A stretch of DNA of 64,000 nt, taken from positions 518,479-582,478 of the forward strand of contig NZ_JAVKCH010000015.1 of the NCBI RefSeq assembly GCF_040222815.1, given 5' to 3'. Below the pieces are notes generated by a model. It did not search any database and had not been told where the DNA came from. It was given only the letters and a program-made list of their open reading frames with translations. The position numbers were made by a program, and so were the translations under genes. Shown one piece after another: positions 1 through 9,599 of this stretch. The first letter of the stretch is position 1; each line of letters opens with the position of its first letter. Source of the DNA: Imperialibacter sp040222815 (GTDB lineage: Bacteria; Bacteroidota; Bacteroidia; Cytophagales; Cyclobacteriaceae).

Positions 1-843
1 CTCGAGCACGTAACGCCCGATGGCACCCCAATTGGCGACGGCATGATGACGTTTGGGGGGGTAGCAAGCATGTACTATATTATTGCGATAGGGCTCACGA
101 TAGGCATGAAGCAGGTGTCCGACCCCAAGCTGATTATCCGGTTTTACTCCATCAAGGACAAAGCCAGCATGAAGTTCGCCATGACCTGGACGCCTATTTT
201 CTTGGGTATTTCGCTGATTTGCGTGATGTGTGTGGGGGCTTTGGTGCATGTTATGGTGAGTGATGAAGAGGCTGCTTATCTCATCAACAATACGGATGAA
301 GTTGTTGGCGTAATGTTCAACAAGCTCAATAGCCCAACAGTAAGTGGCATTTGCATGATGGGGCTTTTTGCTGCAGGCATGTCCTCGCTAGCCTCTGTCA
401 CGTTTATCGCAGGCACTTCTATCGTTAAAGACATCTGGAATATCTGGAAGCCGATGGAGGAGAAGAAAATTGTCGGCCGCACAAAGTGGGCCATGCTGGG
501 CTATTGTTTAGTGGTGTTCCTCTTCACACTTTATCCTCCGGCGGGCGTGGTAGAAATGTCTTCCTTTGCAGGGTCAGTTTTCGCCGCCAGTTTTTTCCCG
601 ACCATCTTTGGAGGCCTTTACCTGCGCTGGGGCACCGACATCGGAGCGCTATCCAGCATGGTGGCTGGCATGGCTGTGAATGTGATCTGGCGCTTCGGAA
701 TCCGGTTCAATTTTGAAGGCATGGAACAGGTGCATGAGGTCTTTCCGGCGTTTGTAGTTTCTTTTCTGGTGTACGTGGTGGCTAGTAAATTGACTTCTAA
801 TAGGGTACCTGACAAAGAACATTTGAAATTAGTTTTCAGCTAG
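1..843 (+). CDS. Sodium/solute symporter (SSS family), C-terminal part
   Basis: This is the C-terminal 280 residues of a sodium/solute symporter of the SSS (SGLT-like) family, an inner-membrane carrier that imports a small solute with sodium. The frame is open from the first base, so the start lies outside the window. What can be seen is about seven hydrophobic helices and the stretch GLFAAGMSSLASVTF followed by KDIW, which matches the conserved AAxMSS core helix of the family. The substrate cannot be told from this part; sugars and sialic acid are common for the family. It ends with TAG, about 100 bases before the next gene, which has its own promoter, so it appears to close its transcription unit. 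Confidence 0.85.
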   Translation, partial: LEHVTPDGTPIGDGMMTFGGVASMYYIIAIGLTIGMKQVSDPKLIIRFYSIKDKASMKFAMTWTPIFLGISLICVMCVGALVHVMVSDEEAAYLINNTDEVVGVMFNKLNSPTVSGICMMGLFAAGMSSLASVTFIAGTSIVKDIWNIWKPMEEKKIVGRTKWAMLGYCLVVFLFTLYPPAGVVEMSSFAGSVFAASFFPTIFGGLYLRWGTDIGALSSMVAGMAVNVIWRFGIRFNFEGMEQVHEVFPAFVVSFLVYVVASKLTSNRVPDKEHLKLVFS

Positions 844-900
844 AGTTTGTCGTAAAGGTATTCATTTACCTCTTCAGATATTTAATGATAAGAACTTTCG

Positions 901-929
901 TTGAATTAGCCTTGTATTTTCTACTTTTG
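901..929 (+). promoter_or_regulatory. Bacteroidota-type promoter for the 947 lipoprotein gene
   Basis: TTG at 901-903 and TACTTTTG at 922-929 are separated by 18 bases and fit the -33 TTG / -7 TAnnTTTG promoter of Bacteroidota exactly. The start codon at 947 lies 17 bases further on. Confidence 0.6.
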
Positions 930-946
930 TCTAACATAGATACAGT

Positions 947-2170
947 ATGAGAAATAAGGCTTTTTCAATACTAATTTTAGTAACTACGGTTTTCATCATG
1001 GCCGGGTGCGGAAATGATATTGAGTCGCCAGCCAAGCCTACCTGGGACAAAACTTTTGGTGGAGCGGGCGATGACTTTGGAATTGATATTAAGACTACTT
1101 CAGTTGGAGAAATTATTATACTTGGACAAAGTCAAAACTTAGCTTCGGATTCGTCATTTGCAAGAGTCATCAAACTTTCCGCAGACGGCAACATCCTGTT
1201 TGATCGAACGATTAAGACCAGAAAATTCTCTGTTCCAAATGGATTGATGCTTAATGCCACTGATGAAATTATTGTCTTTGGCAAAACCTATGATATCGAA
1301 GGCGAGTCAAACTCCTATATTCTCAACCTGTCGTCTTCTGATGGATCAATTAACTGGGAAAAAGTTCACGACCTGGGAATCGGCGACGAAATAACAGGTA
1401 TGATAGGAAGCGAGAATGGAAAGTACCTGGCTGTTGGAAATTTGAAAAATGAAGACGGCGGCTTTTCCGGGGTCGGCTTGCAAATGAGTGTCGTTATAGA
1501 ATTCAGTTCTGCGGGAGACTTGCTGGGTTCCGGACATTATATTGGCTTGTACGGTCCAGGAATGATTTCGAAAGGTATAACAATTGATAAAAATGACAAC
1601 TACCTCGTTCTGGCTGCAACATACCCTAGCGTCGTAGAGTATGAAAACGATGCGTACAGAGGTTTTTCATGCTTCTACATGCCGAAAGACCCTTTTGGAC
1701 AAATATATTTCGCATATACTCTCGATTTCGAAATTGAAAACATCACAAATAGTACCGGTTCCTATGTCCAGAAAATGGACGGCTCTGATGTAGCTTTTCT
1801 GATGGCTTCAGGTACCAGTGCTGGAGGAGCAAAATCTCAGACCATTCTGCATGAGCTAAACTTATCGTCTTCCGATGATCCAATGAATGCTAGTTTTATT
1901 GACATATTCGCCAAAGACCTACTTTTAACTGCCGAAGGAAATTTCATATTAGTTGGCGATCAGGCGTCTACACGAGATCTGGTGGTTAAAAAAGTAGGCC
2001 CGGGTTTGATTGAAGAATGGTCTAAGGTATTTGGGGGTAAAAACAGGGACACTGGTAGCGGAATTATCCAGATAGGCGACTACTACTATATCTTAGGCAG
2101 CACCGAGTCAGAGGGGGCTGGGCTAAATGATATCTGGATACTTAAGATTGACGCATCAGGGAATTTATAG
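947..2170 (+). CDS. Lipoprotein with beta-propeller-like repeats
   Basis: This 407-residue protein has a lipoprotein signal (hydrophobic segment ending in IMAGC, Cys21), so it should be anchored in a membrane facing the periplasm or cell surface. After it comes WDKTFGGAGDDFGIDI, and near the C-terminus FGGKNRDTGSGIIQIGDYYY followed by DIWILKID. This W-K-x-GG-x-x-D pattern with a later G-S-T and W-x-x-K-x-D is typical of blade repeats found in secreted Bacteroidota propeller proteins. I infer a single propeller-like domain. No catalytic residues or partner genes indicate a function. It is a single-gene unit with its own promoter, and its stop lies 2 bases from the stop of the convergent GIN-domain gene. 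Confidence 0.75.
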   Translation: MRNKAFSILILVTTVFIMAGCGNDIESPAKPTWDKTFGGAGDDFGIDIKTTSVGEIIILGQSQNLASDSSFARVIKLSADGNILFDRTIKTRKFSVPNGLMLNATDEIIVFGKTYDIEGESNSYILNLSSSDGSINWEKVHDLGIGDEITGMIGSENGKYLAVGNLKNEDGGFSGVGLQMSVVIEFSSAGDLLGSGHYIGLYGPGMISKGITIDKNDNYLVLAATYPSVVEYENDAYRGFSCFYMPKDPFGQIYFAYTLDFEIENITNSTGSYVQKMDGSDVAFLMASGTSAGGAKSQTILHELNLSSSDDPMNASFIDIFAKDLLLTAEGNFILVGDQASTRDLVVKKVGPGLIEEWSKVFGGKNRDTGSGIIQIGDYYYILGSTESEGAGLNDIWILKIDASGNL

Positions 2171-2172
2171 CG

Positions 2173-2850
2173 CTAAACCCCAAAATTCACATACTCGACT
2201 TCCCGCTGCTGCTGCAAAGCTTCCTCCGACATGATCACGCCACCACTACTTGTGCTCTTGGTAACTTTGGACGGAGAGCCGTTGTAAATAACTCTCCCAT
2301 TGTTGGTTGCTTCTATTTCCAGCGACTCAGTTGCATGTATGACGACCGAGCCCTCATCCCAAATCCTCACTTCTGCGCTTTTTGACTCAAGCCCTGACCC
2401 ATACAGTCTGCCCTTCTCGGCCATCACATGAAGGTTTTCCACCTTACCTTCAAGCTTTACAGTGCCCTTGAGTAAATCCAGGCTCAAACTCTCTCTGTTC
2501 ACGTGATGCATATAGATGATCGACTCATGTGTCGACTCGATACGGGCCAGGTTAGGGGAGCCGAGCTTCAAATTAATCGGGCCAGCCAGAGATTTGCCTT
2601 CTTTCGCAGAAATAATCAATGTTTCTCCCAGCAGCTCCCACTTGAGGTTCTCAAAATCAGCCTCAGACACCACTAAAGTGCCATGAGAAGGCTGACTGGC
2701 ATCCACCTCAATATTGGCCTGAACATCGACAACCAGGGAGGTGTAGTGGCCAAAGTCCTTTTCGTGAGCTACATATTCGTTAGACTGCGCCATAGAGGGC
2801 ATAACACTCAGAAAGAAAAGGCTGATAAAAAAGGCTGAGAGTAGTTTCAT
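2173..2850 (-). CDS. Secreted GIN-domain (DUF2807-like) protein
   Basis: This 225-residue protein starts with a Sec signal peptide (MKLLSAFFISLFFLSVMPSM, cut after MAQ). The rest is short alternating beta strands with many small and charged residues (VQANIEVDASQ, LKLGSPNLARIES, KLEGKVENLHVMAEKGRLYG), the look of the GIN/DUF2807 parallel beta-helix found in secreted Bacteroidota proteins. The family has no known enzymatic activity and is thought to act at the cell envelope. It is a single-gene unit. The assignment rests on strand pattern and composition rather than on a sharp motif. Confidence 0.7.
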   Translation of the reverse strand: MKLLSAFFISLFFLSVMPSMAQSNEYVAHEKDFGHYTSLVVDVQANIEVDASQPSHGTLVVSEADFENLKWELLGETLIISAKEGKSLAGPINLKLGSPNLARIESTHESIIYMHHVNRESLSLDLLKGTVKLEGKVENLHVMAEKGRLYGSGLESKSAEVRIWDEGSVVIHATESLEIEATNNGRVIYNGSPSKVTKSTSSGGVIMSEEALQQQREVEYVNFGV

Positions 2851-3010
2851 GGTGGTGGTGATTTAACTTCAATATGATCATAACAAACAAAGCGAGTGTC
2901 ACCCTTGCGTTAATTTATGTCAATTTTTGTCACCAATTGAAACTGAACTATTTCACTCATGCCAACTTCCTTGCCCCAGCTTTTAGTAATTTGCACCCAA
3001 CAAAACCACT

Positions 3011-5005
3011 ATGCAAATACCGATTCTTACCGAAATAGTCATCATCCTTGGCATTTCCGTGGTGATGATTCTCATCTTCAACCGCTTTAAGCTGCCTTCC
3101 ATTTTGGGTCTTTTGGCTACGGGCATGGTTGCCGGACCACACGGCATGGGGCTCATTCAGGCCTCGCACGAAGTCGAGATGCTGTCGGAGATTGGTGTGA
3201 TTTTCCTGCTTTTTGTCATTGGTGTGGAGTTTTCTTTCAAACATTTAACATCCATAAGGAAAACAGTATTTGTCGGCGGAACCGTGCAGGTGGCTGGCAC
3301 GATTTTGGTCACATTTGGCATTGTTTACATGTTTGGGCTGTCGTTCAAGGAGTCGATTTTTGCAGGCTTCCTTGTATCGTTAAGCTCCACCGCCATCGTG
3401 CTGAAGCTGCTACAGGAAAAAGGCGAGATCAATACCCCTCACGGCCGCATTGCCTTGGGCATTCTGATTTTTCAGGACATCATTGTCGTTCCGATGATAC
3501 TTTTTACGCCTATCATTGCCGGTAAAACCGGAAATATTGGCGAAACCATTCTCATTTTACTGCTCAAAGTAGTTGCGGTAGTCGGTCTGGTGCTAATCAT
3601 GGCTCGCTATATTGTTCCAAAACTGCTGTTCAGGGTGGCCCAGGCAAAAAGTCGTGAGCTCTTTATTCTGACCATAATCGTTATCTGTTTTGCAACGGCC
3701 TGGCTAACCTCCTCTATCGGTCTGTCCCTGGCACTGGGTGCATTCTTTGCCGGCCTCATCATTTCTGAATCAGACTACAGCCATCAGGCCACTGCCAATA
3801 TTCTGCCATTCAGAGAAATATTTATCAGCTTCTTTTTTGTGTCGATCGGCATGCTGCTCGATCTCAAATTCCTTTTTGACCACCTTAGCGTTGTTTTACT
3901 TTTAACTTTTCTAACACTTTTTGGAAAGGCGCTGATTGCTGGCTTTGGGGCGGTCCTGCTCAGGTATCCCTTCCGAACAGTCATTCTTTCCGGCCTCATG
4001 CTCTGCCAGGTAGGAGAATTTGCCTTCTTGTTGTCGGCAACAGGCATCGAAAACCAAATCCTTAGCCCATTAACCTATCAGTATTTTCTCAGTGTGTCGC
4101 TGATCACCATGGGACTTACGCCATTCATTCTCAGTTATGCTTCCAAAATTACCGATGTGGTGCATAGCAAAACGCCGAACCCGCTGGTAAGAAAGATTCA
4201 GGCACTGTCGTCTGATGTTGAAACTGAAGAGCCTGACGAGCATGAACTGAAAGATCATCTGGTAATCATTGGGTACGGCATCAATGGTAAAAATGTAGCA
4301 AAAGCAGCAAGAAAGGCCGCTATTCCATACGCCATTGTTGAAATGAACCCGGCCACTGTAAAACAGGAAAAAGAGAGAGGTGAGCCGATAATGTATGGAG
4401 ACGCCAGCGACGATGTGATTTTAAGGCATGTTCAGATTCAGTCAGCCCGTGTGGTGGTCATCGCCATATCCGATCCTTCTTCTACCAAACGAATAGTCGC
4501 TAAGATCAGAGAGTTCTCCAACACAGTGCATATCATTGTTCGCACCCGTTATATCAACGAAATTGAAGAATCCAAAAAGCTTGGGGCTGACGAAGTTATT
4601 CCGGAGGAATTTGAAACTTCAATCGAAATTTTTACCCGGGTACTTCGGCACTATCTGGTTCCCCTAAATGAGATAGAGACCTTTACGCAGGAGGTTCGCT
4701 CAGGCAGTTATGAAATGCTCCGCAGCCCGCTGATGAGAACCGAACAGGCAGCAAAAAACCTCAGCATTCAGGACCTGGAGATGGCATGTGTTGTATTGGA
4801 ACGGGAGGATAAATCAATCGTCGGAAAAAGCATTGCAGAATCGAGAATAAAAAGCCGCTACAAGCTCTTCATACTGGCCATCCAAAGAGGGCAAGAACTG
4901 CTCACCGACATAGACGGAGACACTGAAATCAAGCTTGACGACAGGCTGTATGTGTTTGGCAAACCTGGTAACATCCTGAAGCTCAATCAGAAGGTAAAGG
5001 TTTGA
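3011..5005 (+). CDS. Monovalent cation:proton antiporter-2 (KefB-type) with TrkA domains
   Basis: This is a 664-residue inner-membrane antiporter of the CPA2 family, which exchanges potassium or sodium for protons. Residues 1 to about 385 form about a dozen membrane helices including GLLATGMVAGPHGMG, FLLFVIGVEFS and LILFQDIIVVP-like stretches characteristic of the family. From about residue 415 a TrkA-N (RCK) Rossmann domain begins (DHLVIIGYGINGKNVAKAAR), and from about 587 a TrkA-C domain follows (KSRYKLFILAIQRG, DDRLYVFGK). RCK domains normally bind NAD(H) or another nucleotide and gate transport. Length and domain order are normal. Its stop codon is directly adjacent to that of the convergent calcium/sodium antiporter gene, so the two ion transporters sit tail to tail. 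Confidence 0.9.
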   Translation: MQIPILTEIVIILGISVVMILIFNRFKLPSILGLLATGMVAGPHGMGLIQASHEVEMLSEIGVIFLLFVIGVEFSFKHLTSIRKTVFVGGTVQVAGTILVTFGIVYMFGLSFKESIFAGFLVSLSSTAIVLKLLQEKGEINTPHGRIALGILIFQDIIVVPMILFTPIIAGKTGNIGETILILLLKVVAVVGLVLIMARYIVPKLLFRVAQAKSRELFILTIIVICFATAWLTSSIGLSLALGAFFAGLIISESDYSHQATANILPFREIFISFFFVSIGMLLDLKFLFDHLSVVLLLTFLTLFGKALIAGFGAVLLRYPFRTVILSGLMLCQVGEFAFLLSATGIENQILSPLTYQYFLSVSLITMGLTPFILSYASKITDVVHSKTPNPLVRKIQALSSDVETEEPDEHELKDHLVIIGYGINGKNVAKAARKAAIPYAIVEMNPATVKQEKERGEPIMYGDASDDVILRHVQIQSARVVVIAISDPSSTKRIVAKIREFSNTVHIIVRTRYINEIEESKKLGADEVIPEEFETSIEIFTRVLRHYLVPLNEIETFTQEVRSGSYEMLRSPLMRTEQAAKNLSIQDLEMACVVLEREDKSIVGKSIAESRIKSRYKLFILAIQRGQELLTDIDGDTEIKLDDRLYVFGKPGNILKLNQKVKV

Positions 5006-5971
5006 CTAACCCCTATAAACAAGGTAAACGATGTAGCCTACATAAAGGAGAACAAACACAATTCCGTTCACCCTGTCAATGGCGTTGCGCCTGCCGGTGG
5101 TGAGCGACAAAATCATGAGCGCACTGGCTACTATTAACACCAGAATGTCGGCATTATTAACCAGAGAAAACTGTAGAGGTTTAATAAAAGCGCTGATCCC
5201 AAGTATCCAAAGAAGATTAAAAATATTTGAGCCTACTACGTTGCCAACTGCAATGTCCGTATTGCCCTTGTAGGCGGCCATCGCCGAGGTAACCAGCTCT
5301 GGCAAAGAGGTGCCAATGGCAACGATAGTTAACCCAATAAAAGTTTGCGACATGCCAAAATACTCCGCCATAGCTACGGCTCCGTCTACCACCCACTTAC
5401 CTCCCAAAAACAAGCCGAGAATGCCAATGCCAATGTAAAGCACCGACTTTGGCAACAGCATAATTTCCACATGCTCCGTATTTTGTATCTCCTGCTCCTT
5501 GTTTTCTCCGGCAATTTTGAAAATATATGCCATAAAAAGTGCGAAGAACACCAATAGTATCAGGCCATCCCAACGACTTATACTTAGCGTTCCCGGGTCG
5601 CCAAACAAGGCGGCGTTGGCCAGGTAAGCAACCAGTAATGTGGCGGTCAGTGAAAAAGGTATTTCGGAAAGTACAGTGTTTCTCTGAATGGGTAGCGGGC
5701 TAATAATCGAAGAGATTCCGAGAATCAGCAAAATATTGGAAATATTGCTGCCGATGATATTGCCGACAGCAATGTCTGCATTGCCGTCGAGGCTGGCAAA
5801 AATGTTGACAATCAGCTCCGGCATGGAAGTGCCGAAAGATACAATCGTGAGCCCAATAATAAAGTCCGAAATATTGAATCGCTTCGCAAGCGAAGAGGCA
5901 CCTTCGACAAGCAAATCAGCCCCTTTAATTAGTGCTGGAAAACCCAGCACAAAAAGTAAGTACGTTAACAT
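5006..5971 (-). CDS. Calcium/sodium antiporter (CaCA family, YrbG-like)
   Basis: This 321-residue inner-membrane protein has the internal duplication of the CaCA exchanger family: FIIGLTIVSFGTSMPELIVN in the first half and FIGLTIVAIGTSLPELVTS in the second, each followed by GNIIGSNI / GNVVGSNIFN. These alpha repeats form the ion-binding site and the GTSxPEL glutamates coordinate the cation. It should exchange calcium for sodium or protons. The length is typical for bacterial members and nothing is missing. A separator loop near the middle (AGENKEQEIQNTEHVE) is hydrophilic and short, without the regulatory domain of eukaryotic exchangers. Confidence 0.92.
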   Translation of the reverse strand: MLTYLLFVLGFPALIKGADLLVEGASSLAKRFNISDFIIGLTIVSFGTSMPELIVNIFASLDGNADIAVGNIIGSNISNILLILGISSIISPLPIQRNTVLSEIPFSLTATLLVAYLANAALFGDPGTLSISRWDGLILLVFFALFMAYIFKIAGENKEQEIQNTEHVEIMLLPKSVLYIGIGILGLFLGGKWVVDGAVAMAEYFGMSQTFIGLTIVAIGTSLPELVTSAMAAYKGNTDIAVGNVVGSNIFNLLWILGISAFIKPLQFSLVNNADILVLIVASALMILSLTTGRRNAIDRVNGIVFVLLYVGYIVYLVYRG

Positions 5972-6271
5972 AAGTAATCCAGTTGATGGCTCCCCTGCAG
6001 CATATTCCCCACAAAAGAATAATTAAACTAATTCCTCTAATAGTACTAAATACTTGCGTGCGTAATAAAAGTAACCTCCTTGTCAGTTTACAAAAAATTG
6101 TTGTGAACCATATCAAAAAACCTCAAATGACCGATTTACGGTTGTTATAGTTGAATTTGAGGTAGTTAGTCCTAAAGATATCATATTGCCATCGAAATAC
6201 TATGATTGAAAAAAAATTCCTTATTCAAAGAAGTAATATCACTTATCGATGTAATAAATGCCGCTGGGTTT
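5972..6271. other. Intergenic stretch, no gene seen
   Basis: This 300-base AT-rich stretch lies upstream of the calcium/sodium antiporter gene and downstream of the TonB receptor gene, both on the minus strand. I see no convincing coding frame, RNA gene or palindrome. It probably holds the antiporter promoter, but no element matches the TAnnTTTG consensus exactly. Confidence 0.5.
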
Positions 6272-8470
6272 TCAAAAGTGATAGATAAAACCTCCATTTG
6301 AAACAAATCCGTCGGTAGGAGCCCAAACCTCAGCAAAAGCAGGGTTGTTGTAAGGGGGAGTTACCATGGACTGATACCTCGATTGGCGGGTGTCAGTAAA
6401 ATTTTCAAAGTTGAGGAACACACTAAACTTCTCCCATTCCTTCATAGCCATTATGCCCATGATCCAGAAGTCCGGTGTAGATGACCTGTCGTATCGGTAC
6501 TGGCTTCCCGTATAGTAAAGCTCGTAGCCGATACGAAACGACTCATGTTTTTCGTACATCACCACGAAGCCTGCCGCATGCTTTGGTGTTATTGCCTTCT
6601 GTCGGTAGCCAGACCCATCATCAACATTTACCTGAGTGAGAGAGTACTGCAAGAATAGTTTCCAATGATCATATCCAAGCTTCAGATTGCTTTCAAAGCC
6701 TTTGCTCACGACAGGCTCTTGCCTGTTGGAAAGGTAATAATTAGTAAAGCCAGCCATCTCGGCCTCATCCAGGAATACTGGCTTGTCGAGCTGAGTGACG
6801 AAGAAGAGCTGGTTGGCCGACAGTGTCCAGTCGTCTCCGAGAGCAGTTCGGAAATTGACATCAAAATTTGAGCCCCACGACCTTTCCATTTCGGGCTGCT
6901 GATTGAGGGCGTTGTAAGGCAGCACCCTGGTGAAGGCCCTTTGCTCCGCCTCCTCAAGGAATATGGTTGGAAGCTTGTAACCTCTTCCTCCTCCCAGGCG
7001 CATGGTCAACTGCTTTGATGGTTTGACCATCCAGGAAAGGCGGGGAAGTAAAACAGCGCCATACTCATTGTTAAAATCCGTACGAAGACCCAACTCCAGG
7101 GTGTTTTGCTCAGAAACTTCCCATGTGTCTTGTGCAAACACTCCAGCTGTCAAAAAGCCGTATGACCTGTCCACATCACCTAAGCCAGGCATAAAATTGT
7201 CGCCCGGATCCGAAAAATGGTCGGACACCACGTTCATACCCGTAACCAGTTCATGCTTCGCTACCTTAAAATTATAAGCCAACTCAGAAAATGAAGCCAA
7301 CTGCTCACCATAAAAACTATAAATTGGAGAGTCGATATTCCTGGCAAACAGGTTAAAACTGTTTTTGAGAGACCACTGTGAACCGTTCGAAGTCGTATGC
7401 ACAAAGTTGATCAACGACCCGAGCCTTCCGGTGTAATTCTCTTCACTAAAACTACGGCCGCTTACGCCTTCATTTTCAATCGCTGCTATGTCTCCTCCTT
7501 CTCTGGCCTCATATGAGCTGTTCAACCCGATACTCAGCGTAGTGTGTTCGGAAGGGTAGAAAAATATTTTTGGATTGAGGGCAATGCTCCGAACTCTGGG
7601 GATATCTGAAAAATCGTCGTTGTTTGGGTCGTATGGCTGCTGGCGATTGGCAGAAGCATAGAGCGTAAAGCCCCTCTTTTCATTTCGGCCCGACAGAAAA
7701 GTATTGAGCGTGGTACCGCCTGCCGTAGTTTGGTTGAGCATAATGCTCCGCTCCGGCTCGCTACCCGGTGTTTTTGAGACCAGGTTTACCAAACCAGCAA
7801 TAGCACCTCCGCCATAAAGGGTAGAGGCGCTGCCTTTGATGACCTCCACCTGCCGAAGATCGAGAGGGGGAATTTGCATGATGCTCAAGCCGCTGGAAAA
7901 GCCACCATACAAAGGGAGTCCGTCCCTGAGAAGCTGCGTGTAACGGCCATCCAGCCCCTGTATTCGAAGGGTTTGGTTGGCTGAGTTGGTAGAAGTCTGC
8001 TGCATTTGAATGCCTGAACTTTCTCTCAACAGCATAGCAATGTTTGTGGAGTTCATGGCGGCCTTTTCATCCAGCTCTTCCCCGGAGATTACCTCCATCC
8101 TGATGGGGATGTCCTCAATGGTTCTGCTGCTACGGGTAGCTGTAACGATTACCTCCTCAAGCTCTTCTTCTGGTTCCAAATTGAAAACCAATTCGGTCAT
8201 ACCTGCTACTACCTTTTTTCTTTGGGAAGAATAGCCTACAAAGGATGCCAGTAAACTTACTGGCTCGGTACCGGAAATGGTAATTTGGCCCTCTCCATTT
8301 AAGTCGGTTATCGTTCCCTGGGTGGTTCCTGCTATTTGGATTGTAGCCCCGACAAGTGGTTCTTGTGTATCGGCATCCAGCACACTGACTTTAAGAATGG
8401 ACTGTGCGGAAAGTTCAGCGGCGAAAAACAAGACCCCAAAGAAAAAAGCATAAAAGAAAGACAGTTTCAT
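6272..8470 (-). CDS. TonB-dependent receptor with carboxypeptidase-regulatory-like domain
   Basis: This is a 732-residue outer-membrane receptor for active uptake of a metal complex or another ligand, energised by TonB. The start at 8470 (MKLSFFYAFFFGVLFFAAEL) is preferred over one 11 codons upstream because it gives a clean signal peptide ending in LSAQS. After it comes a CarboxypepD_reg-like domain (VLDADTQEPLVGATIQIAGT), then a plug domain (EEVIVTATRSSRTIEDIPIR, VEVIKGSASTLYGGGAIAG) and a beta barrel that ends in the aromatic residues YHF. It follows the flavin monooxygenase gene by 41 bases in the same direction and is probably co-transcribed with it. The ligand cannot be read from the sequence. 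A copper or iron role for the neighbouring nos cluster is only a guess from context. Confidence 0.9.
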   Translation of the reverse strand: MKLSFFYAFFFGVLFFAAELSAQSILKVSVLDADTQEPLVGATIQIAGTTQGTITDLNGEGQITISGTEPVSLLASFVGYSSQRKKVVAGMTELVFNLEPEEELEEVIVTATRSSRTIEDIPIRMEVISGEELDEKAAMNSTNIAMLLRESSGIQMQQTSTNSANQTLRIQGLDGRYTQLLRDGLPLYGGFSSGLSIMQIPPLDLRQVEVIKGSASTLYGGGAIAGLVNLVSKTPGSEPERSIMLNQTTAGGTTLNTFLSGRNEKRGFTLYASANRQQPYDPNNDDFSDIPRVRSIALNPKIFFYPSEHTTLSIGLNSSYEAREGGDIAAIENEGVSGRSFSEENYTGRLGSLINFVHTTSNGSQWSLKNSFNLFARNIDSPIYSFYGEQLASFSELAYNFKVAKHELVTGMNVVSDHFSDPGDNFMPGLGDVDRSYGFLTAGVFAQDTWEVSEQNTLELGLRTDFNNEYGAVLLPRLSWMVKPSKQLTMRLGGGRGYKLPTIFLEEAEQRAFTRVLPYNALNQQPEMERSWGSNFDVNFRTALGDDWTLSANQLFFVTQLDKPVFLDEAEMAGFTNYYLSNRQEPVVSKGFESNLKLGYDHWKLFLQYSLTQVNVDDGSGYRQKAITPKHAAGFVVMYEKHESFRIGYELYYTGSQYRYDRSSTPDFWIMGIMAMKEWEKFSVFLNFENFTDTRQSRYQSMVTPPYNNPAFAEVWAPTDGFVSNGGFIYHF

Positions 8471-8511
8471 CCGGCAAAGGTAGGTAGGCAGTATTTGCAA
8501 CAAAACAGTAT

Positions 8512-9561
8512 TTACACGTATTCTTTGATTTCTTCTACGGTAGTTTTAGCCGACCTCCCCACGCCGATAAGCGTAGCCGAGGCGAAGCCTGTCCATTGTC
8601 CGTAACCCACCAACCAAAGGCCTCGCACCTCTGCCGACCGGGTACCAACCGTTGCCACTTTCCCCATACTAACATTGAGAACCAAGCCCTTGAGGTGGTT
8701 CAACGCAGGCCGAAACCCCGTGCAGAAAATCACACTGTCGACGAGCAGCTCCTGGCCATTCACCAACATAATTCCCAGATCCGTGAAATGATCGATTGGC
8801 GGATAAGCCTGCTCCAATACTCCTCTTTTCCTGGCTTCTTTTACCGGGGGAACCATCACCACATCCCCCAGCGACGGCGGAGTGAATTCCCTCCCTGCCT
8901 TTTTGGCCTCATACATTTGAGTGGCTGCATCGAAAAGGTAACGTCCGTCTACCTCATCAGGAAGGAACTTCGGCGGCTTTGACGTGGCCCAAAAAGTTTG
9001 CGCCACCTTGCTCACTTCAGCAAGTATCTGGGCACCAGAATTGCCCTCGCCTACAATGGCTACCTGTTGGCTTTTGAATGGGTCCGGCCTTTTGTAAGCA
9101 GAGGAATGGAAAACCTTCCCTTTGAATCTGTCTCTTCCGGGCAACTCCGGCATCCAGGGATTGGCAAATGACCCGGTGGCGGACACGACCGCCTTCGACT
9201 GGTAGGTTCCTTTGCTGGTAACAATATCAAAAAACCTGCCCGCCTTTTTTACATCTTTTACCGTCACTCCTCTTTGTATAGCGAACTTATATTTCTCCTC
9301 GTACTTTCTCAGGTAATCAATCGTTTCGTTGCGGGTGGGATAATAGTCGGGGCCGCCCGTCATGAGTACGCCGGGTAGTGAACTCCATTGGGCAGGAGAA
9401 AATAATCGGAGTGAATACCAGTAGTGTTGCCAGCTTCCGCCGACGTTGTCGCTGGCGTCAAGAACAACGTAATTTAAGCCGGCCCTATTCAGATAATAAG
9501 CCACAGCAAGGCCACTTTGCCCTCCGCCAATCACAATGACGTCGTACACAGTTGGAGTCAT
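8512..9561 (-). CDS. Flavin-containing monooxygenase-like oxidoreductase (ArsO-like)
   Basis: This 349-residue flavoprotein has an FAD-binding Rossmann motif at residues 12-17 (IVIGGGQSGLA), the GSWQHYW segment that follows FAD binding in the Trk/FMO group, and a second nucleotide-binding motif near residue 169 (VAIVGEGNSGAQILAE) for NADPH. A late CTGFRP motif is also family-typical. It should oxygenate a soft nucleophile (sulfur, nitrogen or possibly arsenic) using FAD, NADPH and oxygen. ArsO-like proteins next to arsenic genes look similar, but no other arsenic gene is present here. It lies between a fatty acid hydroxylase gene (38 bases upstream) and a TonB receptor gene, all on the minus strand, suggesting one operon. 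Confidence 0.82.
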   Translation of the reverse strand: MTPTVYDVIVIGGGQSGLAVAYYLNRAGLNYVVLDASDNVGGSWQHYWYSLRLFSPAQWSSLPGVLMTGGPDYYPTRNETIDYLRKYEEKYKFAIQRGVTVKDVKKAGRFFDIVTSKGTYQSKAVVSATGSFANPWMPELPGRDRFKGKVFHSSAYKRPDPFKSQQVAIVGEGNSGAQILAEVSKVAQTFWATSKPPKFLPDEVDGRYLFDAATQMYEAKKAGREFTPPSLGDVVMVPPVKEARKRGVLEQAYPPIDHFTDLGIMLVNGQELLVDSVIFCTGFRPALNHLKGLVLNVSMGKVATVGTRSAEVRGLWLVGYGQWTGFASATLIGVGRSAKTTVEEIKEYV

Positions 9562-9599
9562 CCTGCAAAGAAAGGAATTTGTAAGGAAAAGGAGCGCAG